A DNA stretch of 64,000 bases from JBCBKL01 sp963922565 (GTDB taxonomy: Bacteria; Pseudomonadota; Alphaproteobacteria; Rhodobacterales; Rhodobacteraceae), in NCBI GenBank assembly GCA_963922565.1, contig CAWUIQ010000005.1, positions 53,415-117,414 on the forward strand, given 5' to 3'. Below, piece after piece: positions 59,715 through 64,000 of the stretch. The notes below the pieces were generated by a model, which was given only the letters and a program-made list of their open reading frames with translations, did no database searches and was not told where the DNA came from. A program made the translations under genes and the position numbers. Positions within the stretch are counted from its first letter, which is position 1, and every line of letters begins with the position of its first letter.

Positions 59715-60719
59715 CTAACTCGTCTCACCCTCCACCAGCGCCGATCCGACATCGATCCGCACGGGTTCGTTGATCTCGCCGTCGAAGATACCCTTGAGAA
59801 CAGCAACCACCTGCCGCCCGATATCCTCGGCATGCACGTTCACGGTCGTGATCCTTGGGTTGGACACCTTTGCCACCTCGAAATTGCCGAACCCGGTAAT
59901 CGCCAGATCCTCGGGCACCCGCAATCCCATCCGTTGAACAGCACTGAGGCATCCAAAGGCTACCGGGTCCGAAACGCAGACAAGCGCGTCGTATTTTGCC
60001 ACGTCGCGCCCCATCTCTTCGATCACGGCTGCTCCGTGGCGCATCGACACCGGCGCAGGCCCGGCATCGATCATGGCGACCTCTGGCAAGCGGTGCATCC
60101 GCGCGGCGCGCACCACGCCCGCCCGCCGTACCGCACCGCGCATATCGGCGCCTTCCGACGCGCCGACAAATGCCAGCTTTCGCCGCCCCGTCCGCACCAG
60201 GTGTCCCACGATATGCGCCATCGCATCGCCGTTCGAAAAACCAACCACATGGCCCAGCGGATCGGCGGGCAGATCCCACATCTCGATGACGGGCAGGCCG
60301 CGCCCCTGTATCAACTTGCGCGTCTCGAGCGTGTGATGGCCGCCGGTCAAGACCAGCGCTTCGGGGTTGCGGGTCAGGAGTTGCCGAACCAGTTGCTCTT
60401 CCCGCTCCACCCGGTAGTTGGTGCTGCCCAAGAGCAGTTGCAGCCCGGCCTCGCCCAAACCATTTGTCAGGGCGCGAAACGTCTCGGCGAAGTTGGCGTT
60501 GTTGACCGAGGGCAGGGTGACCGCCACAAACCCGCTCTTTTGGGTGCGGAAGGCCTGCGCCGTGCTGTCGTAGACATAGCCCAGATCGTCGGCCACCTGC
60601 CGGACGCGGGCGCGGGTCTTGGCGTTTACCGTGCGATCATCGCGCAAGGCGCGGCTGACCGTCATGGGCGACATGCCGACTGCCTGCGCGACGTCCCGCA
60701 TTGTGACCCGAGCACTCAT
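59715..60719 (-). CDS. LacI-family regulator, gluconate-type (GntR-like)
   Basis: A 334-residue regulator with helix-turn-helix VTMRDVAQAVGMSPMTVSRALRD and a core like that of gluconate repressors (FVAVTLPSVNNANFAETFRALTNGL; ITTVNVHAEDIG). It is last in the run SDR - gluconokinase remnant - GarR-like - small protein - LacI. The palindromes at 62999-63024, in front of that run, are its likely targets. The first codon may instead be the GTG at 60722; the ATG at 60719 is preferred. Confidence 0.9.
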   Translation of the reverse strand: MSARVTMRDVAQAVGMSPMTVSRALRDDRTVNAKTRARVRQVADDLGYVYDSTAQAFRTQKSGFVAVTLPSVNNANFAETFRALTNGLGEAGLQLLLGSTNYRVEREEQLVRQLLTRNPEALVLTGGHHTLETRKLIQGRGLPVIEMWDLPADPLGHVVGFSNGDAMAHIVGHLVRTGRRKLAFVGASEGADMRGAVRRAGVVRAARMHRLPEVAMIDAGPAPVSMRHGAAVIEEMGRDVAKYDALVCVSDPVAFGCLSAVQRMGLRVPEDLAITGFGNFEVAKVSNPRITTVNVHAEDIGRQVVAVLKGIFDGEINEPVRIDVGSALVEGETS

Positions 60720-60722
60720 CAC

Positions 60723-61055
60723 TCAGGCCCGATATTCGTTCAGTTGGGTGACGTGGTGATGGATGCGCCCATCGAAGTGTTCGGCGACAATCTCGCCCGT
60801 AACCTCCCGCGACTGCGCGCGGTAGGGGCTATCAAGCGCCGCCTCCATCGCCGTCTGGTCGGGGTAGCTGATGGCAAGCATCAGCGGGAATTCCGGCGCG
60901 CCTGCGTCACGGTCATCGCTGAACATCACCCGGACATCCGTGTTGCCGGGGAACTTGGTCCACAAGGGTACCAGCCGTTCAAGCACTGCGCCGCGAAAGG
61001 CGTCTTGATGCCCAGGTTTCACCGCGCCTTCGAACAGGGCAAATCGTGTGATCAT
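60723..61055 (-). CDS. Small dimeric alpha/beta-barrel protein
   Basis: A 110-residue protein of the ferredoxin-like dimeric barrel type (EthD/monooxygenase-like): MITRFALFEGAVKPGHQDAF at the start and EHFDGRIHHHVTQLNEYRA at the end, with a His cluster. No catalytic role is known. Starts in a 4-base overlap with the GarR-like gene and ends directly before the LacI gene. Confidence 0.75.
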   Translation of the reverse strand: MITRFALFEGAVKPGHQDAFRGAVLERLVPLWTKFPGNTDVRVMFSDDRDAGAPEFPLMLAISYPDQTAMEAALDSPYRAQSREVTGEIVAEHFDGRIHHHVTQLNEYRA

Positions 61056-61939
61056 GCGAGGGCCTCCTCTTTGGCGCCTTTGAAGAATTCCATGACCGCG
61101 GCCTGATCCTCGCCACCCAGCCCCGCAGCCGTCAGCATCCTGTGGATTTCGGCGCAGAGTGCCGTCATCGGCATCGATGTCCCGGTCTGGCGGGCCAGGT
61201 CGTTTACCGCGTTCAGGTCCTTGACCATATTATCGATCCGGCCGGTGCGCCGGTAATCCTTGGTCGCGAACCGGGGCAGATATTCCTGCAACAGCGCCGA
61301 GTCGGCGCGACCACCCTTAAGCGCCTGCGGGATCTTTTTTGCGTCCACACCTGCATCGAGCGCCAGCTGCGTGGCCTCGGCCACGGCAAGAAAGCCCAGC
61401 CCGCAGAGAACCTGATTGATCAGCTTGGTTGTTTGTCCGGCCCCGGCGGGCCCCATATGCGTATAGTTCGATGCGACGTGTTTTAGCGCCAGATGAGCAC
61501 GCTCCACATCCTTCGCTTCACCGCCCGCCATCAGGGTCAGCTCGCCAGTCAATGCCTTCGGCGCCCCGCCGGACAGGGGACTGTCGACCCATGCCAGCCC
61601 GCGCTCGGCCGCCATCTTGGCGAACTTGCGGGTGGCGTCCGGTTCGATCGACGACATGTCGATGATGAGAGTGCCCGGCCGCGCCCCATCCGCAATCCCG
61701 TCCTTGCCAAAGGCGGCCAACCCCACGATGCGCGAGGCATTGAGGCTGGTGATGACGAAATCTGCTTCGCGGGCCGCGTCTGCGGCGGACGCCGCCGCCA
61801 GTGCCCCCTTGGCGACAAGTTCCTCGACGCGGGCGCTGTCCAGATCAAAGACATGCAGGGTGTTGCCGGTCTCAAGCAACCGCGTGCCGATGGCGCCGCC
61901 CATTGCGCCCGCGCCGATGAGTGCAATCTTTTCACTCAT
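61052..61939 (-). CDS. GarR-like NAD(P)-dependent oxidoreductase (beta-hydroxyacid dehydrogenase family)
   Basis: A 295-residue enzyme related to tartronate semialdehyde reductase and 3-hydroxyisobutyrate dehydrogenase. Rossmann loop IALIGAGAMGGAIGTRLLETG, substrate loop DSPLSGGAPKALTGELTLMAGG, and catalytic Lys block GPAGAGQTTKLINQVLCGLG. It would reduce or oxidise a C3-C6 hydroxyacid in the sugar-acid pathway. Overlaps the gluconokinase remnant upstream (ATGA). Confidence 0.88.
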   Translation of the reverse strand: MSEKIALIGAGAMGGAIGTRLLETGNTLHVFDLDSARVEELVAKGALAAASAADAAREADFVITSLNASRIVGLAAFGKDGIADGARPGTLIIDMSSIEPDATRKFAKMAAERGLAWVDSPLSGGAPKALTGELTLMAGGEAKDVERAHLALKHVASNYTHMGPAGAGQTTKLINQVLCGLGFLAVAEATQLALDAGVDAKKIPQALKGGRADSALLQEYLPRFATKDYRRTGRIDNMVKDLNAVNDLARQTGTSMPMTALCAEIHRMLTAAGLGGEDQAAVMEFFKGAKEEALA

Positions 61940-62190
61940 ATCATCGTCTCTCGCAGGTAAGTTTCGGAATGGGCGATGACATCCGCATAAGGCCGCGCGA
62001 TGTCGACCTCGGCGAGCCATGGGTCGCGATCCCTATCATCAAGCGGGACGCCACACGCCATCTTGGCGATATTGGCGCGCGGATGCAGATCGTCGCCATC
62101 GACAAAGTCGATATCGCAGAGCACCTGCAAGGCCGTGTCAACCGACGACTTGCCGCAGCCCGAAACGCCCATGAGCACGTAGCATCGCAT
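61936..62190 (-). pseudogene. Gluconokinase remnant (N-terminal half only)
   Basis: An 84-residue open frame whose first 55 or so residues match gluconokinase: P-loop YVLMGVSGCGKSS, FVDGDDLHPRANIAKMACGVPLDDRDRDPWL. Normal gluconokinase is about 165-175 residues; here the C-terminal half, with the CSALKxxYRDxLR block, is missing and replaced by DIARPYADVIAHSETYLRETMI-like sequence that I cannot place. The frame is intact and overlaps both neighbours by 4 bases, so it is still translated, but kinase activity is unlikely. A functional copy would have to be elsewhere in the genome. Confidence 0.75.
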
Positions 62191-62954
62191 CAGAGTGACG
62201 CCGTAATGCCGCCGTCGACGAACAGCGTGTGCCCGTTGACGAAGCTCGACGCCGCAGAGGACAAAAAAACCGCAGCGCCGACCAGTTCCTCGACCTGGCC
62301 CCAACGTCCCGCAGGCGTCCGCTTTTCGAGCCAGGCCGAGAACTCCGGATCGGCGACAAGCGCTGCGTTGAGCGGGGTATCGAAATACCCCGGTGCGATG
62401 GCGTTACATTGCAGGCCGTATTTCGCCCAGTCTGTCGCCATCCCTTTGGTCAGGTTGGCGACGGCGCCCTTGGTTGCCGTGTAAGGTGCGATGCCGGGAC
62501 GGGCGAGCGCCGTCTGAACAGAGGCGATGTTGATGATCTTGCCCGCGCCGCGTGCAATCATGTGCCGCGCGACCGCCTGGCCCACATGAAACACGCTGGC
62601 GATGTTGGTTTGCAGCAGCCTCTCGAAGGCGTCCGCGGGGAAATTCTCCAGCTCCGTCCGGTGCTGCATGCCTGCATTGTTGATCAGGATGTCGATCGGC
62701 CCGTTTTCCGCTTCGAAGCCATCAACCGCCGCGCGCACGCCGTCATGGTCTGTCGCATCAAAGGGCAGCTGGTGAACCGTAGCACCGTCACCCTGCAACG
62801 CTTCGGCCGCTGCAGCGAGTTTGCCCGCGTCACGCCCGTTCAGCACGATCTCGGCCCCGGCTTCGGCCAGACCTTTGGCCAGCGCAAAACCGATGCCTTG
62901 CGACGATCCGGTGATAAGGGCGCGGCGGCCGGAAAGTGAAAAGAGTGTGGACAT
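62190..62954 (-). CDS. Short-chain dehydrogenase, gluconate 5-dehydrogenase-like
   Basis: A 254-residue SDR with the cofactor loop ALITGSSQGIGFALAKGLAEAG, NNAG motif (ILINNAGMQHR), and catalytic SVQTALARPGIAPYTATKGAV (Ser-Tyr-Lys). The sequence resembles IdnO/Gno, which interconverts gluconate and 5-ketogluconate. It is first in its run, behind the double operator, with ATGA overlap to the kinase remnant. Confidence 0.88.
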   Translation of the reverse strand: MSTLFSLSGRRALITGSSQGIGFALAKGLAEAGAEIVLNGRDAGKLAAAAEALQGDGATVHQLPFDATDHDGVRAAVDGFEAENGPIDILINNAGMQHRTELENFPADAFERLLQTNIASVFHVGQAVARHMIARGAGKIINIASVQTALARPGIAPYTATKGAVANLTKGMATDWAKYGLQCNAIAPGYFDTPLNAALVADPEFSAWLEKRTPAGRWGQVEELVGAAVFLSSAASSFVNGHTLFVDGGITASL

Positions 62955-62998
62955 GCAGCGCTCCGAATTTGATGGCGCGGGATTGACGCCTGCAGATC

Positions 62999-63024
62999 GG
63001 TACCGATAACATGGTACCGATAAC
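62999..63024. promoter_or_regulatory. Double LacI-type operator between the SDR run and the reductase gene
   Basis: Two identical GGTACCGATAAC sites (62999-63010 and 63013-63024), 14 bases apart, between divergent genes. A TTGACA on the minus strand (63036-63031) and TTGACG on the plus strand (about 62983) could be the -35 boxes, with the operators over the -10 regions. Related in sequence to the operator in front of gnd. Confidence 0.75.
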
Positions 63025-63048
63025 AATCCGTGTCAACGAGGAATCGCA

Positions 63049-63996
63049 ATGTCCAAACCTGTTGTTCTTCAGGTCGGCCCATACCCCGAATGGGATCAGG
63101 CACCGCTCGAGGCGGACTTTGACGTAAGACGCCTGTTCGAAGCGGAGGATGCCCGCGACTTTCTTGAAGAACACGGGCCCGGGGTGCGGGCCATCGCAAC
63201 GCGCGGCGAGTTGGGAGCCCCTGCCGACATGATCGCAGCCTGTCCGGCGCTTGAGTTGATTTCAGTCTATGGGGTCGGCTTCGATGCGGTCGATCTCGAA
63301 GCGTGCAGGGCGCGCGACATTCGGGTCACCAACACACCGGATGTGCTGACCGAAGACGTTGCCGATCTTGGTGTCGCAATGATGCTTTGCCAGTCCCGCG
63401 GCATGATCGGGGCCGAAGCGTGGGTGCGCGACGGTTCATGGGCCAGCAGGGGGCTGTATCCGCTGAAACGCCGTGTCTTCGGGCGCAAGGCGGGCATACT
63501 CGGCCTTGGACGGATCGGGTTCGAAGTTGGTAAGCGGCTTGCCGGTTTCGGCATGGATATCGCCTATACCGATATTGGCCCAAAGGACGATGCGCGGGAT
63601 TGGACCTTTCTCGATGATCCGCTCGCACTGGCCCAGCACGCCGATTTCCTTTTCGTGACCCTGGCCGCTTCTGCAGAGACGCGGCACATCGTGAACGCCG
63701 ACATCATCGAAGCTGTCGGTCCTGATGGCATGATCGTTAATATCTCTCGGGCCTCCAACGTGGATGAAGAGGCATTGATCGCCGCGCTGCGATCGGGTTC
63801 CCTTGGTGCCGCAGCGCTTGACGTCTTCGAAGACGAGCCGGATCTCGATCCGCGTTTTCTGGACCTCGACAACGTTCTGGTGCAACCGCACCATGCCTCG
63901 GGTACAATCGAAACGCGGCAGGCCATGGGCCAGCTCATGCGCGACAACCTGACCGCCCACTTCGCGGGCAATGCTCTGCTGACGCCCGTTTTGTGA
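63049..63996 (+). CDS. D-2-hydroxyacid dehydrogenase, 2-ketogluconate reductase-like
   Basis: A 315-residue NAD(P)-dependent dehydrogenase: cofactor loop AGILGLGRIGFEVGKRLAGFG, catalytic Arg in VNISRASNVDEEAL, Glu and His in DVFEDEP and QPHHASGT. Likely converts 2-ketogluconate to gluconate, or reduces glyoxylate/hydroxypyruvate; the sugar-acid setting favours the first. Complete; stop at 63994-63996 near the window end. Confidence 0.9.
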   Translation: MSKPVVLQVGPYPEWDQAPLEADFDVRRLFEAEDARDFLEEHGPGVRAIATRGELGAPADMIAACPALELISVYGVGFDAVDLEACRARDIRVTNTPDVLTEDVADLGVAMMLCQSRGMIGAEAWVRDGSWASRGLYPLKRRVFGRKAGILGLGRIGFEVGKRLAGFGMDIAYTDIGPKDDARDWTFLDDPLALAQHADFLFVTLAASAETRHIVNADIIEAVGPDGMIVNISRASNVDEEALIAALRSGSLGAAALDVFEDEPDLDPRFLDLDNVLVQPHHASGTIETRQAMGQLMRDNLTAHFAGNALLTPVL

Positions 63997-64000
63997 AAGG

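Noticed and set aside
59676..61106. 476-codon open frame on the plus strand
   Set aside because: Antisense to the LacI regulator and the small barrel protein, both with clear family features.
61936..62190. Full adenylate-kinase-like P-loop protein
   Set aside because: The first 55 residues are specifically gluconokinase-like and the frame ends far too early for a complete kinase.
1..64000. CRISPR array, prophage, insertion sequence or integron
   Set aside because: No spaced direct repeats, transposase, integrase or phage structural gene was seen.

Overview
The window looks like chromosomal DNA from a marine Roseobacter-group alphaproteobacterium (Rhodobacterales). The signs are a dmdA-acuI pair for dimethylsulfoniopropionate (DMSP) use, a trgA-trgB-cysK tellurite locus, an alpha-type SspB, the F1Fo-ATPase zeta inhibitor (DUF1476), a circularly permuted two-piece tmRNA, and a methionine synthase split into separate proteins. 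It is GC-rich and densely coded, with many 4-base start/stop overlaps. I see no insertion sequence, phage gene or CRISPR array. The left edge cuts a sensor kinase gene; the right edge falls just after a complete gene.

Left third (1-24 kb): sensor kinase end, a CAU-anticodon tRNA, purM-purN, rnd, a lipoprotein, sufE, then a one-carbon cluster (DUF1638 protein, corrinoid protein, radical SAM protein, homocysteine methyltransferase) next to an MprF-like membrane protein. The ATP synthase inhibitor gene faces purC-purS-purQ. A DctB-type kinase and an unusual DctD-type regulator without the sigma-54 contact loop follow. Then come a long leader and rne, tusA, ccdA, a hydrolase-cytochrome P450 pair and a class I aldolase.

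Middle (24-47 kb): fumC with two small genes, a secreted protein, a methyltransferase, sspB, a chrB-chrA chromate pair and the ssrA tmRNA gene, all compactly packed. Two related small membrane proteins and a possible 32-residue protein lie beside a six-gene run: DUF2182, DUF1326, DinB, dmdA, acuI, HIT. A BCCT transporter with a structured leader follows. Photolyase (behind a promoter like those of the singlet-oxygen sigma factor RpoE) and cfa come next, then trgA-trgB-cysK-mscS and a secreted metallo-hydrolase.

Right third (47-64 kb): tRNA-Ser and a carbohydrate-acid locus. It contains gnd, an SMP-30 lactonase, two complete CUT2-type ABC transporters in one six-gene run, two LacI-family regulators, a GarR-like dehydrogenase, a gluconate 5-dehydrogenase-like SDR, a gluconokinase reduced to its N-terminal half, and a 2-ketogluconate-reductase-like enzyme. 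LacI-type operator palindromes sit in at least four of the intergenic regions. A Crp/Fnr regulator and a small membrane protein interrupt the locus.

Links across the window: DmdA produces methyl-tetrahydrofolate, the methyl source used by the split methionine synthase, and AcuI handles acryloyl-CoA made from DMSP. The tmRNA and SspB act in the same ClpXP degradation route. All functional calls are by recognition of protein sequence; no database search was run.
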